DNA of 64,000 bases, taken from positions 124,001-188,000 of the forward strand of contig JBILCU010000002.1 of the NCBI GenBank assembly GCA_044352985.1, given 5' to 3'. A program made the translations under genes and the position numbers. Numbering within the stretch: the first letter of the stretch is position 1; each line of letters starts with the position of its first letter. Under the pieces are notes generated by a model. The model had not been told where the DNA came from. It made no database searches and saw only the letters and a list, made by a program, of their open reading frames with translations. Source of the DNA: JADJDM01 sp044352985. Lineage in GTDB: Bacteria; Bacteroidota; Bacteroidia; B-17B0; Aurantibacillaceae. Of this stretch, positions 1 to 9,630 are shown one piece after another.

Positions 1-1318
1 GTTCAAATTTTGGGTATTTAATCTCAAAATTATACAAGTCATTTTTATTCATTAGTAACATCAATTTTGAAGGCTCATAAGAATGATCTTGATAAGAAAG
101 ATAATTTTCTTTTTCTAAAAATCGAATAGAGTTAAAAACACTTAAGGCATTTAAATGATAATTTGCGCAAATTGCCTCCAAGTCAAAATCCACAGATAAA
201 CCAATACCAGAACCTATAGCAATTTGATAATAGTTAGCGATGGCTTGATAGGTTTGTTTTATTTCATCAATTGGCGGGAAAGATTTTTCGGTATTCTCCA
301 ATAATTGCCGGGCATCATTTTGCTGAAATAATAAAACAGCATATGCTACCTTTCCGTCTCTTCCTCCTCTTCCTGCTTCCTGAAAATAAGCCTCCAAACT
401 ATCGGGTAAATCAAGATGTACAACAAAACGTACATCAGGTTTATCTATACCCATACCAAATGCATTGGTTGCAACAATGATTCTTGTTTTTCCTGAAATC
501 CAGTTGTTTTGTTTATGATGCCTTTCATCTGAAGTTAATCCTGCATGATAATAATCTGCAGTAAATTCATTTTGATTAAGCAGATAAGAAATTTCAACCG
601 TTTTTTTACGATTACGAACATAAACAACGCCTGTGCCATTTATTTTTTTACAAATGGATAATAATCGGTTAATCTTATCTTCTTCTTGTTGAACAATGTA
701 ATGCAGATTTTTTCTTTCAAATGACGATTTAAATACTGCTGCATTTTTAAAAATTAATTTTTGTTGTATGTCTTCTATTACTTGATTTGTAGCACTTGCT
801 GTAAGCGCTATGATAGGAACTTTAGGTAAAAGCTCTCTTACTCGGGCAATTTTTAAATAACTTGGTCTGAAATCATATCCCCATTGAGAAATGCAATGTG
901 ATTCATCAACGGCAATCATTCCAATATTTAATTCATGTATGTTTTTAAGAAAAATATCTGTTTGTAATCGTTCGGGAGATAAGTACAAAAATTTATAGTT
1001 TTCGTTAATACACATACCAAAAGCAACACGAATTTCGTTCCAACTCATGGCAGAAGTAATTGCCATTGCTTTAATTCCTTTTTTCTTTAAGTTTTGTACC
1101 TGATCGTTCATTAAAGCGATTAAAGGCGAAACAACCAAACACAAACCATCATTTGCCATCCCAGGTACCTGAAAGCATATTGATTTGCCGCCGCCTGTTG
1201 GCAATAAAGCAAGTGTATCTCTATTTTTTAAAACAGATTGAATAATAGCTTCCTGTCCGGGACGAAATGAAGAGTGTCCCCAGTATTTTTTAAGTATTTC
1301 ATGAATTGTGGCGTTCAT
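1..1318 (-). CDS. recQ: RecQ-family ATP-dependent DNA helicase (3' end outside window)
   Basis: Unwinds DNA 3' to 5' in recombinational repair. The frame is open from the ATG at 1316-1318 to the window edge, giving at least 439 residues. Translation shows the Walker A segment LLPTGGGKS near residue 45, a helicase motif II reading DESH (DEAH is usual) followed by CISQWGYDFRPSY near residue 136, the ATNAFGMGIDKPDVR segment, and motif VI QEAGRGGRDG near residue 318. This order is that of RecQ. The zinc-binding/RQC part begins near the window edge and any HRDC domain lies outside. The gene is followed on the same strand by nothing visible and preceded by a 189-bp gap from the AddA-like gene. The family call is secure; recQ versus a RecQ paralogue cannot be decided here. 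Confidence 0.93.
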   Translation of the reverse strand, partial: MNATIHEILKKYWGHSSFRPGQEAIIQSVLKNRDTLALLPTGGGKSICFQVPGMANDGLCLVVSPLIALMNDQVQNLKKKGIKAMAITSAMSWNEIRVAFGMCINENYKFLYLSPERLQTDIFLKNIHELNIGMIAVDESHCISQWGYDFRPSYLKIARVRELLPKVPIIALTASATNQVIEDIQQKLIFKNAAVFKSSFERKNLHYIVQQEEDKINRLLSICKKINGTGVVYVRNRKKTVEISYLLNQNEFTADYYHAGLTSDERHHKQNNWISGKTRIIVATNAFGMGIDKPDVRFVVHLDLPDSLEAYFQEAGRGGRDGKVAYAVLLFQQNDARQLLENTEKSFPPIDEIKQTYQAIANYYQIAIGSGIGLSVDFDLEAICANYHLNALSVFNSIRFLEKENYLSYQDHSYEPSKLMLLMNKNDLYNFEIKYPKFE

Positions 1319-1507
1319 AAATTAGGATGAATTTTGGTGTTAACAAAAATTGACAACATCAAATTTCCAACATAGTACGAATTTACAAAAAAGGTCAGAA
1401 GTGTAATGATGCTCTTTTAATCAATTAATAGAAATAGCTTTAAAAATAGTTGGATTTGACTAAGTTAAATGGTTTACAGATTTAATGCTTTCAATAGCTA
1501 ATAAAAT

Positions 1508-4500
1508 TCAAATTGTTATAACTTCTATAGGATTGATATAAACCAAATGTTTATTTACTTGTTTATATCCCAATTCATATAAAGACAACGCATATTCTTC
1601 CAACTGCTTTTCGTGGGATTCTGTTTTTTTACCAGTTTTAAAATCAACAATATCAATGCAATCATTTTCAATTATTATTCTATCTGGCCTCAAAACTTTT
1701 CCAGAGGAAGACAAGATTTCTGTTTCGTTGTATTTGGTTTGATTTTTAATGAAAAACTTCCTTACATCACTGTGAGAAATCAATTGTTCAATTTGATTTT
1801 TAATTTCATTGACGTCTTCTTGTTTTATTAATCCTTCAAGTAACGCATTACCAATAACGGATAATAAATCATCGCTGCTATTTATTTTAGAAAGTAGCTG
1901 ATGGATTAAAATTCCACTCTCAATTTTCTCTTTTGTTTCTGTACTTTGAAAAAAATCATTTGATTTTTTAATTTCAATTGCTCGGTTCCAATTCCCTAAA
2001 TTCAATTCAAATTCAAAACTTGCAGGCTTTGATGATTTTCCATGATGTAAAATAGGTTCACCTAAACGCAATGATTTACCAAATTCAACTTCTTCATAGT
2101 TTTCTTTTTCAAACCCTGAAATAATGGTATAAACTTCGTCTTCAAAATTTTTGTATTGCTCAGAAATGATGTGCATGTGATGAGATGCGCGAGTAAAACC
2201 TACATACAAAATATTAATATTGTCTAATAACTGTCTTTCTTTTTCGGCTTCATATTCTTCAGAGTATGGTGTTAAATTCAAACTTTTATTCATGCCCAAA
2301 ATCATCATAGGTAGTTTTCCCTCTTCATCCTCAATCCACAAACTTTGTGATCTATAAATCTTCCAGTTGCAAAAAGGTATTATCACCACAGGAAACTCAA
2401 GACCTTTTGATTTGTGTATCGACATTACTTTTACCGCATTAATATCTTCCGGAATTTTTAATGCTGCCTTTTCTTTTTTCTGTTCCCAATGTTCTAAAAA
2501 AGCAGTTAAACTATTTGAATTTTGATTGGTATATGCAATTACTTCATCTAAAAAAAACTGGATGTAATTTTTATTTTTTTTGATTTTGAAAGTGGAATTT
2601 ATTTCAACACAACATTCTAAAAGTGGCATTAAAAGCAACTTCTTTATATCGAAATTAATTTCGTTTAGTTTCAGTATTTCTTTTAATTCTTTTTCAGGAG
2701 CAAATGACCGATTAACTTTAAGTAATGCTTCATCAATGGAATGAGTAGTTATAATTGCGTTTTTACACAAATACATTAACACCGATGAAGCATGAATTAA
2801 TGGATTTACATCTGCTATTATATTTAAAACATCAGTTATAAAATTAACCTCTTCACAATTATTCAGCAACAAAGCCTCAGATGAAACAACAGGTATGTTT
2901 TGTTCATTTAAAAAAGATGCAATATTATTTCCATGTTCATTATTTCTTACTAATATGGCAATGTCGGAATAATTATAACTGCAAGCCAAACTATCCTGAA
3001 TGTATTTTAAGGTTTTATCATACGGAGTTTGTTGTTCTATTTTTTTATTAATCAAATCAACCGTTATTAAACCTCCTTTATTTTTTTGCAACGGCTGCTG
3101 AACTATTTCATTGTAAATTTCCTGATGGGTAGCACTTAAATGGCTTTCTCTAATCCAGGTAAATAAACGATTATTGAACTCAACAATATTTACACAACTC
3201 CTGAAATTATTATCCAAATTTTTAATTAAAGCACTATTGGTTAAAGTATTTTCCCAATTAATTTTTAAAGGAGTATTACTTATTGTAGGCAATTTTGGCA
3301 AAGCCTGAAACTGATCAGCCTCACCACCACGCCACCTGTAAATAGATTGTTTTCCATCACCTACTACTAAATTGTAATTTCCTTCGGAAAGTGAGTTATC
3401 AATTAGTGGCAATAAATTTTGCCATTGTAAATTTGATGTATCCTGAAACTCATCAACTAAAAAATGATTGTACCTCTCTCCTATTTTTTCATAAATAAAA
3501 GGAACTGGTTCATTAATGACAACATTCGAAATTTTCTCATTAAACTCACTGATGAATAAAATGTTTTCTTCTTTTTTAAAATCTTCAATGTTTTTTTTCA
3601 CCTCATTAATTAAACTTAATGAATAGAGATTGTTTAAAATGTTCTCTGCTACCAAGTAATCAGAATGATATTGTTCAATTAATTGATCAGCATTATGATA
3701 AATTGTTTTAATTTCATCAGCAATACTTAAAATTAATTCTGTTGTTTGTTTGCTAGTTTTAGCAGCAGTCCATTTATCTTCATAAATTGTTTTTTTAGTG
3801 TTTGTTGTAGTTGGATTTTCGGTTAAGTTTTTATTTTTTAATTTTGAAAAATAAGAAGGTAAACCACGAGTACCATTTGCAAAATCTTCTTTTTGTATGC
3901 CGTTATTATCTATAAGCCTAAAAAATTCATCTGCTGCAACTTCTAATTGTTTTTCAAAATTTACTTTAAAATCAAGCAGCTCTTTTCTGATGTCCATAAA
4001 ATCACTGATGGTAAAATCTTTAAGTAAATCTAGTTTTTGTGCAGCCGGATTTTTTAAGGTTTTACTTACAAATTCTTTAATTTTCTGATCTACCTGCCAA
4101 CTTTTTTGTTCCTCACTTTGTGATTTTGAAAAATCCAGCATCAACTTAGTAAGTTCGGGTTGCTGCCCAATAGATGAAATTAATTTATCAATACATTTAT
4201 TGATGATTTCCGTTTCGTTCATTTCAATACTGAAATTAACTGGCAAATTCATATCAAAAGCAAAACTACGAATGATGCTGTGCGTAAAACTATCAATAGT
4301 ATTGATGCTAAAATTTCCGTAATGATGAATGATGTGACTGAATAAACTTTTTGCTCTTTTGCTTAAAGTTTCAGCCTCTATGTTTAATTCTTGCGTAAGT
4401 AAAATGCCTAGTGTTTCTGCTTTTGTACTAAATGGAATTTCGGATAAATCTTTTAATGCTGCTAAAATTCGTTCCTTCATTTCGGCTGCCGCTTTATTGG

Positions 4501-4639
4501 TAAAGGTGATGGCTAAAATCGATTTGTATTTTTGAGGAGGATTTTCATTTTCGCTTAACGCAATTTTTAGATAATCCTTAACAAGGGTAAATGTTTTACC
4601 AGATCCTGCAGATGATTTATAGATGACGAAATTTCTCAT
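1508..4639 (-). CDS. UvrD/AddA-like ATP-dependent helicase-nuclease
   Basis: A 1043-residue superfamily 1 helicase joined to a C-terminal PD-(D/E)XK nuclease, the architecture of AddA/RecB exonuclease subunits that process double-strand breaks. Visible motifs are Walker A SSAGSGKTF near residue 10, the DEFQDT box near residue 395 with GDGKQSIYRWRGG just after, VMSIHKSKGLEFPVV, LYVGFTRA, and near residue 1000 the nuclease core RPDRIII...DIVDFKTGK. The N-terminus MRNFVIYKSSAGSGKT is typical of the Bacteroidota version. An AddB-like partner, often adjacent, is not in this window. It lies next to recQ on the same strand, which fits a repair role, but the gap of about 190 bp means co-transcription is unproven. 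Confidence 0.9.
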   Translation of the reverse strand: MRNFVIYKSSAGSGKTFTLVKDYLKIALSENENPPQKYKSILAITFTNKAAAEMKERILAALKDLSEIPFSTKAETLGILLTQELNIEAETLSKRAKSLFSHIIHHYGNFSINTIDSFTHSIIRSFAFDMNLPVNFSIEMNETEIINKCIDKLISSIGQQPELTKLMLDFSKSQSEEQKSWQVDQKIKEFVSKTLKNPAAQKLDLLKDFTISDFMDIRKELLDFKVNFEKQLEVAADEFFRLIDNNGIQKEDFANGTRGLPSYFSKLKNKNLTENPTTTNTKKTIYEDKWTAAKTSKQTTELILSIADEIKTIYHNADQLIEQYHSDYLVAENILNNLYSLSLINEVKKNIEDFKKEENILFISEFNEKISNVVINEPVPFIYEKIGERYNHFLVDEFQDTSNLQWQNLLPLIDNSLSEGNYNLVVGDGKQSIYRWRGGEADQFQALPKLPTISNTPLKINWENTLTNSALIKNLDNNFRSCVNIVEFNNRLFTWIRESHLSATHQEIYNEIVQQPLQKNKGGLITVDLINKKIEQQTPYDKTLKYIQDSLACSYNYSDIAILVRNNEHGNNIASFLNEQNIPVVSSEALLLNNCEEVNFITDVLNIIADVNPLIHASSVLMYLCKNAIITTHSIDEALLKVNRSFAPEKELKEILKLNEINFDIKKLLLMPLLECCVEINSTFKIKKNKNYIQFFLDEVIAYTNQNSNSLTAFLEHWEQKKEKAALKIPEDINAVKVMSIHKSKGLEFPVVIIPFCNWKIYRSQSLWIEDEEGKLPMMILGMNKSLNLTPYSEEYEAEKERQLLDNINILYVGFTRASHHMHIISEQYKNFEDEVYTIISGFEKENYEEVEFGKSLRLGEPILHHGKSSKPASFEFELNLGNWNRAIEIKKSNDFFQSTETKEKIESGILIHQLLSKINSSDDLLSVIGNALLEGLIKQEDVNEIKNQIEQLISHSDVRKFFIKNQTKYNETEILSSSGKVLRPDRIIIENDCIDIVDFKTGKKTESHEKQLEEYALSLYELGYKQVNKHLVYINPIEVITI

Positions 4640-4692
4640 GGAATTAAAAGAATAATTACGTAAAAAAGATAAATTATTACAGTAAAGAAATA

Positions 4693-5061
4693 CTAATAAT
4701 TATTGATTGAAAGTAATACCAAGGTGCAGGCTTCGGCGCATTCAATATGTTTTGCACTTGCTAAATTTACCAATTCAGGGTTTTCGGTGCCGGGGTTAAA
4801 TATGATTCGTTTAGGATGTAATGATAATATATAATCATACCACGCAGGCTGATTGGCAGGCCCAACATAAAGTGTTACCGTATCAACTTGATTAAACCTT
4901 TGTTTTTGAGTGATGATATCAATATCATTTATTTTCCCTTCTCTTAGTCCAACAGGATAAACGGTATGCCCATGCTGACTTAATAGCTGAGTTGCTTTAA
5001 ATGCATATCTTTCGGGGTTATTGGACGCACCAATGACAACAGTAGGTTTATTCATGTTCAA
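4693..5061 (-). CDS. CoA-binding domain protein (YccU-like)
   Basis: A small 122-residue single-domain protein with the Rossmann-type CoA-binding fold: VVIGASNNPERYAFKATQLL at residues 8-27, then TVYPVGLREGKI, and a conserved IIFNPGTENPEL segment. Members of this family bind CoA in vitro but have no settled role. It is the last gene of the 8714-4693 operon and overlaps the end of the MFS gene by 14 nt. An in-frame second ATG (MNMNKP) would shorten the overlap to 8 nt, so the exact start is open. Confidence 0.85.
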   Translation of the reverse strand: MNMNKPTVVIGASNNPERYAFKATQLLSQHGHTVYPVGLREGKINDIDIITQKQRFNQVDTVTLYVGPANQPAWYDYILSLHPKRIIFNPGTENPELVNLASAKHIECAEACTLVLLSINNY

Positions 5062-6316
5062 TATAATTTAAATCTTTACCAAATGTTTCCTCTAAAAAAT
5101 AAAGTGCAATAAAACCTGCAAAAATCACAATTGCACCGGTAATTTGTGTTGCCAATAATTTATCTTTTGAAAATGCAATCAAAAATACATCAAGCAATAA
5201 TGAAATTAAAATCGTTGAACCCCTCACAAAATTGGGAGCTGTTGTTGCTGCTGTAGCGCGAATATTAGTACCAAATAATTCGGAAGCTGCACTGATGAAA
5301 ACTGCCCAGTAACCAGTCGCAAATCCAATGAATGCAATAATGGAATAAAATACGGTAACCGATTTTCCACCAAAGGTGAAATAAGAAATTATACCAATAA
5401 CAGTTAAACTTAAAAATATGCCCAGCGATTTTTTTCGAGATTTCATCCATTGACTTATTAAACCTGAAACTACATCACCTAAAGTTATTCCTGCATATGC
5501 AAACATAATAGCTTTACCTGCTGAAACTGATTTTGCTGGTAAACCCAACAAAACAGCGTATTCTGGCGAAAAAAGGACCAATGTTCCCATTACATACCAA
5601 ACCGGTACAGTAACTAAAATGATACACAGGTATTTTTTAATGTTTCGTCCATTTGAAAACAACAACAACAAATTTCCTCGTTTTACTTTATCTTCTTTTT
5701 TCAAGTGATCAAACATGCCTGATTCTAATACTCCAATTCGTAAAAACAACAATGCTAATCCCATCACACCGCCAAGGTAAAACGAGTAACGCCAATTGGT
5801 TATTATATCGCCCATGAAACCGGCAACCACCGCACCAAAAACCCCAACAGTTGCCACTATGGTTGCACCATAACCTCGTTTTTCCTTCGACATACTTTCG
5901 CTTACTAAGGTTATTCCTGCTCCCAATTCACCAGCTAAACCAAACCCAGATACAAATCGCAACACAATGTACCAATCGGTAGAGTTAATCATTCCATTTA
6001 AGATATTGGCAATGGAATACGTTATTATAGACCCAAACAAAACAGATAATCTTCCTTTTTTATCGCCTAGTATGCCCCAAAAAATTCCCCCAACCAGCAT
6101 TCCGGTCATTTGCCAATTAAGAAGCATTTTTCCGTAAACAGGATTAAGAAGCTCACGCGCAGATTCAGGCAACAAAGGAAATTGCAATTTAAGAATTTCG
6201 CGTAAACTTTCAGTACGCTCTACGCCAAACAATAATAAATCATAAATATCTACGAAGTAACCCAAAGCGGCTACAATGATGATTTTATTTATGGCAGATT
6301 TTGATCGGATTTCCAT
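5048..6316 (-). CDS. MFS transporter
   Basis: A 422-residue membrane protein with about twelve hydrophobic segments and the major facilitator signature GDKKGRLSVLFGS between helices 2 and 3, followed by RFVSGFGLAGELGAG in helix 4. The first helix carries GYFVDIYDLLLFG. These resemble the metabolite/sugar-symporter branches of the superfamily; the substrate cannot be read from sequence. Its ATG overlaps the stop of the upstream subtilase gene by one base (TAATG), so it is almost certainly translationally coupled in a four-gene operon. Confidence 0.88.
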   Translation of the reverse strand: MEIRSKSAINKIIIVAALGYFVDIYDLLLFGVERTESLREILKLQFPLLPESARELLNPVYGKMLLNWQMTGMLVGGIFWGILGDKKGRLSVLFGSIITYSIANILNGMINSTDWYIVLRFVSGFGLAGELGAGITLVSESMSKEKRGYGATIVATVGVFGAVVAGFMGDIITNWRYSFYLGGVMGLALLFLRIGVLESGMFDHLKKEDKVKRGNLLLLFSNGRNIKKYLCIILVTVPVWYVMGTLVLFSPEYAVLLGLPAKSVSAGKAIMFAYAGITLGDVVSGLISQWMKSRKKSLGIFLSLTVIGIISYFTFGGKSVTVFYSIIAFIGFATGYWAVFISAASELFGTNIRATAATTAPNFVRGSTILISLLLDVFLIAFSKDKLLATQITGAIVIFAGFIALYFLEETFGKDLNYIEHE

Positions 6317-8007
6317 TAATTTATTTTTACGATTTTCTTAGAAAATAACACATCTGATTTTGATTCATCCAGGTAAATCTTTAAAAAATAAACGCCATCA
6401 TTTGCGTTAATCATATTTATTTCCTTTAAATAATTTGAATGCTGTGATTGATTTATACTTTCATTAAAAAGCAATTTTCCATTTACATCCATTAATTCTA
6501 AATATGCATTTTTTATTTCGTTCGGAAAATAAATCATGCATTTTTCGCTGAACGGATTGGATGAGTAGAAAACAATTTCATTTCCTAAATTAATTTCCAC
6601 CTGACCTTTAAGGATTTGATCTGCCTTACAAAAATCTGGAATTCCGAATCCGTATTGATTATTTGGTGAATCAACCCTATTGGATGATTTCCTTATTGCA
6701 TCAATTATTTCCATATTCTTTTTTGTTGGATTGGATTGCCATAAACACGCTACCATTCCAGCTAAAATCGGAGAAGAAAAGGAAGTACCGCTGCTTGTTC
6801 CAATTGCATCGTTACTATTTGCAACAACTGAAGCAAGTCCTTGCGCCATCACATCGGGTTTTAATCTACCATCTTCAGTTGGCCCAATTGAACTAAAACC
6901 TACAATACTTTGATTAACATCTACTGCTCCAACTGTTATAATGCTGTCTGCATCTGCAGGAAAGCCAATTTTTGGCCAGGAGCTACCACCGCTATTTCCA
7001 GCACTGGAACAAACAATCATTCCTTTACGAGCGCAAATTAGTGCAGCTTTACTACAAACTGAGGTTTTCCCATCCAAATCCTGCATCGAATGATTTTGTG
7101 TTGCATCATCAAACGTAGAATAACCCAAAGAGGAATTGATGATATCTGCTCCTATACTATCTGCAAACTCAGCTGCTGCAGCCCAGTTGTATTCTTCAAT
7201 AAGGTATTCAGTTGGTGCATATTCGCTTCTGATTAACCAATAGTTGGCAAATGGTGCTGTGCCTACTAAATTTCCAGGTGAATAACCTGCCATGGTTCCT
7301 AAAACGGCTGTTCCGTGACCGGAAGTGCTTGCATCAAACACATCGATTGGATTTAAAAAAGTAAAATCTTTTGTGCCTAATAATCGGTTATTGTTTCTTA
7401 ACAAATCAAAAGTTGAGTGAATATTACTTTTTGCAAAGCCTGCGTCAAAAACTGCAATAGTTATTGATGAACCGCTAAATCCTTTTTCGTGTAGGCAAAC
7501 ACCATTCAGCATTTCAATCTGATTGAGGGAATTACCATAAGGTAAGGTAGTGGTTTGTTTTTCAGTTGAAATGGGTTGAATAATTTCTTCTAGTTTTTTT
7601 GAAGGTCGGATTCTATTCACAGTTTTACCCGAACTCACGTAAGGTAGATTTAAAATGGAATCCAGAATTTGTGAACTGCTTGTTTGAATTACTGCGCCAT
7701 TCATCCATTTTAATGGATAAAGGATTGTTGCCCCAAGTTGTTTGATTTTTGCCAAGTAATTTGGATTTACAGGCAAATCGCTTTCATTAATATCTATAGA
7801 CTGTTTTGTTCTTCTATCAATTGATTTTTGTGACAAAAACAACTCCGGTTGCTGAATTGAAAAAGGTGAATTTCTTTTATCTGTAAATTGTATATAAATT
7901 TTATCATCGGTTTGCGCCTTAGATATTCCAATGAAATGAAAGCATACAAAAAACAATAAACCTGCTCTTTTAAACGATAAAATTTTATTTAAAATTGAGG
8001 CAATCAT
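6316..8007 (-). CDS. Secreted subtilisin-like (S8) serine protease with T9SS sorting tail
   Basis: A 563-residue exported peptidase. It has a signal peptide (hydrophobic stretch ending near SKAQ), a propeptide-like region, and the S8 catalytic set: Asp in IAVFDAGF (near residue 186), His in SGHGTAVLGTMAG (near 231), the oxyanion Asn in SSAGNSGGSS, and Ser in GTSSGTSFSSPILAG (near 409). The last 80 residues (AYLELMDVNGKLLF ... GVYFLKI ... KKIVKIN) form a type A T9SS C-terminal sorting domain, so the protein is likely released or anchored outside the outer membrane. It is flanked in the operon by a lipoprotein and an MFS transporter, with one-base overlaps on both sides. Confidence 0.92.
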   Translation of the reverse strand: MIASILNKILSFKRAGLLFFVCFHFIGISKAQTDDKIYIQFTDKRNSPFSIQQPELFLSQKSIDRRTKQSIDINESDLPVNPNYLAKIKQLGATILYPLKWMNGAVIQTSSSQILDSILNLPYVSSGKTVNRIRPSKKLEEIIQPISTEKQTTTLPYGNSLNQIEMLNGVCLHEKGFSGSSITIAVFDAGFAKSNIHSTFDLLRNNNRLLGTKDFTFLNPIDVFDASTSGHGTAVLGTMAGYSPGNLVGTAPFANYWLIRSEYAPTEYLIEEYNWAAAAEFADSIGADIINSSLGYSTFDDATQNHSMQDLDGKTSVCSKAALICARKGMIVCSSAGNSGGSSWPKIGFPADADSIITVGAVDVNQSIVGFSSIGPTEDGRLKPDVMAQGLASVVANSNDAIGTSSGTSFSSPILAGMVACLWQSNPTKKNMEIIDAIRKSSNRVDSPNNQYGFGIPDFCKADQILKGQVEINLGNEIVFYSSNPFSEKCMIYFPNEIKNAYLELMDVNGKLLFNESINQSQHSNYLKEINMINANDGVYFLKIYLDESKSDVLFSKKIVKIN

Positions 8008-8714
8008 TACTGGCGTTGTACAAGTTTCATTTTATAAATAACACCCTCAGAAATCTTACCCGGATATAAAATTCCATTCACAACTTTAAAGGTATAATCT
8101 GAAACTTCTTTATAAATCATGCCCACACCTTTTGCATATTGTTCGGTGTAGTTTTTATAATAAATGGCCGTGTTTTCTTTTTTTTGTGTTACTGTTAATG
8201 TACTATCGTATTGTAACCCATTTAAAGTTAAAGGCTGATGTACTTCGGTATATTTATAACTCCATTCTGCTAAATTATTCTGGGCATTTCCATTCCAGGT
8301 TGCATTTTTTTCAATAGGAAAAATGAGTTTAATGAATCGTAGATTTTCTTCGTTTACTTCAGCTGTTGTTTTATTTAGATTAACCGACCAAACGTCCTGC
8401 AACACCCATTCTAATAGATCATAAGAAACTCCCTGCTGATACTTTTTTTTATAACGAACCATTTTATAAGTATCTCTGTTTTGATTATCTTTATAAACTG
8501 TTTCAATACATTCCTTAATTCTGAATTTTTCGATGATTGTATCGCCACTTGGTTGTAAATAAGCTATTGAATCTACATCGTAAATAAGTGTCTGACCGAT
8601 TTTAACTGGGAAATAATCATACCCTAAATCTACCTTTTCAGGAACCAAATTATCTTTTTTACAAGACAATAAAATAATCGACAAAAGTATAATTAATGAA
8701 ATTTTCATCCTCAA
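8007..8714 (-). CDS. Hypothetical lipoprotein
   Basis: A 235-residue protein with a lipoprotein signal peptide: basic MRMK start, hydrophobic core IILLSIILL, and the lipobox LLSC followed by KKDN. The mature part begins with DYFPVKIGQTLIYDVDSI, a pattern common in Bacteroidota periplasmic/outer membrane lipoproteins of unknown function. It is the first gene of a tight operon; its stop overlaps the ATG of the subtilase gene by one base. No enzymatic motif is visible. Co-transcription with the secreted protease suggests a cell-envelope location, not a defined role. Confidence 0.75.
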   Translation of the reverse strand: MRMKISLIILLSIILLSCKKDNLVPEKVDLGYDYFPVKIGQTLIYDVDSIAYLQPSGDTIIEKFRIKECIETVYKDNQNRDTYKMVRYKKKYQQGVSYDLLEWVLQDVWSVNLNKTTAEVNEENLRFIKLIFPIEKNATWNGNAQNNLAEWSYKYTEVHQPLTLNGLQYDSTLTVTQKKENTAIYYKNYTEQYAKGVGMIYKEVSDYTFKVVNGILYPGKISEGVIYKMKLVQRQ

Positions 8715-8879
8715 CTAAATTAACCATTAAATCTACACATAGAATACTGTTTGCAATTTTTTATTTTAGATGGAAGAATTTACGATTTTTGAACTCAAAA
8801 GCAAGATTCAGGAATTTTTTCGTCTCGTATCTTGCCGTTCTGTTTTTTATTCTTTTGAATTTTAGATGATTGATTTTTT

Positions 8880-8905
8880 GTCATTCTGAACGTAGTGAAG
8901 AATCT
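8880..8905. repeat. Copy of a dispersed Bacteroidota intergenic repeat
   Basis: The 26-bp segment with core CATTCTGAACGTAGTGAAG lies in the 284-bp gap between the lipoprotein gene and the glutathione peroxidase gene. I recognise this word as a common dispersed intergenic element in Bacteroidota genomes. The gap also has a looser 'gattcagga ... gattgatttttt' flavour shared with the repeat-filled gap at 61.4-61.6 kb. No ORF in this gap looks like a gene. Confidence 0.45.
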
Positions 8906-8998
8906 TTAAAAAACAGGTATTTACTTGTTAAAGGTGGAAAAGTAATAATTATAAATTTCAGATTTTAAATGGAAAATGTATTTGTTATTTGAACTATA

Positions 8999-9556
8999 TT
9001 ACTTGATTATTTCTGAAATTAATCTTTCATCAATAGGTTTTACTATTGAATTAGCAAATAAAGTTAGTTGTCCATTTTCGTTCACCAAATACTTACAAAA
9101 ATTCCAAGTTGGTTGTTGCGAATTCCATCCATTTAAACGTTTAGTGAACAGCCATTCAAAAACCGAGGAGCAATTATTCTTTTTTAAAGTCATTTTTTCA
9201 AATAGTAAAAAACTTACACCATAATTTATGGAGCAAAATTCCTCAATTTCCTTGTTTGATTTCGGATCCTGAAATAAAAAATCATTACAAGGAAATCCTA
9301 AAACAATTAATTTATCTTGGTATTTTTTATGTAATTCTTCCAACTCTTTTAATTGAGGAGTGAATCCGCATTTGGATGCAGTATTTATAATTAATACTTT
9401 TTTACCCTTAAACTGATTAAATGATATTTTTTCACCGGAAATTAATTGGGCAGATAAATCGTAAAAAGAAGAGTTGCTTTTAAAAGATTGAGTTGGACTT
9501 TTTAAAACAAGTTCTTTTCTGCTCATTGTACGAAGTAGATTTTTTAATAAAGACAT
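8999..9556 (-). CDS. Glutathione peroxidase family (thiol-dependent) protein
   Basis: A 185-residue thiol peroxidase that reduces hydroperoxides. The first family block reads VLIINTASKCGFTPQLKELEEL with the peroxidatic Cys in SKCGFT; the second reads LVLGFPCNDFLFQDPKS with a Cys in the position of the resolving residue (the usual FPCNQF is here FPCNDF); the third is TWNFCKYLVN, with the catalytic Trp and Asn and an extra Cys. The absence of selenocysteine and the second Cys suggest thioredoxin is the reductant, as in most bacterial homologues. The N-terminus has two candidate Met starts (residues 1 and 11). It is divergent from the YihY gene. Confidence 0.9.
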   Translation of the reverse strand: MSLLKNLLRTMSRKELVLKSPTQSFKSNSSFYDLSAQLISGEKISFNQFKGKKVLIINTASKCGFTPQLKELEELHKKYQDKLIVLGFPCNDFLFQDPKSNKEIEEFCSINYGVSFLLFEKMTLKKNNCSSVFEWLFTKRLNGWNSQQPTWNFCKYLVNENGQLTLFANSIVKPIDERLISEIIK

Positions 9557-9609
9557 TTTAAAATTATTAGATCATTAAATTATAAAGAAATGTGTTTATT
9601 AAATTCGTT

Positions 9610-9617
9610 TAACTTTG
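9610..9617 (+). promoter_or_regulatory. Candidate -7 promoter box of the YihY gene
   Basis: TAACTTTG matches the Bacteroidota -7 consensus TAnnTTTG exactly and lies 13 nt before the ATG at 9631. A convincing TTTG at the usual spacing upstream is not seen, so this is tentative. Confidence 0.35.
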
Positions 9618-9630
9618 TAAAAAAAACTAA

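Noticed and set aside
271..480. Plus-strand open frame at the window start
   Set aside because: It lies antisense to the RecQ helicase frame, which carries all helicase motifs.
8976..9224. Plus-strand open frame over the glutathione peroxidase gene
   Set aside because: It is antisense to the peroxidase and its translation has no family pattern.
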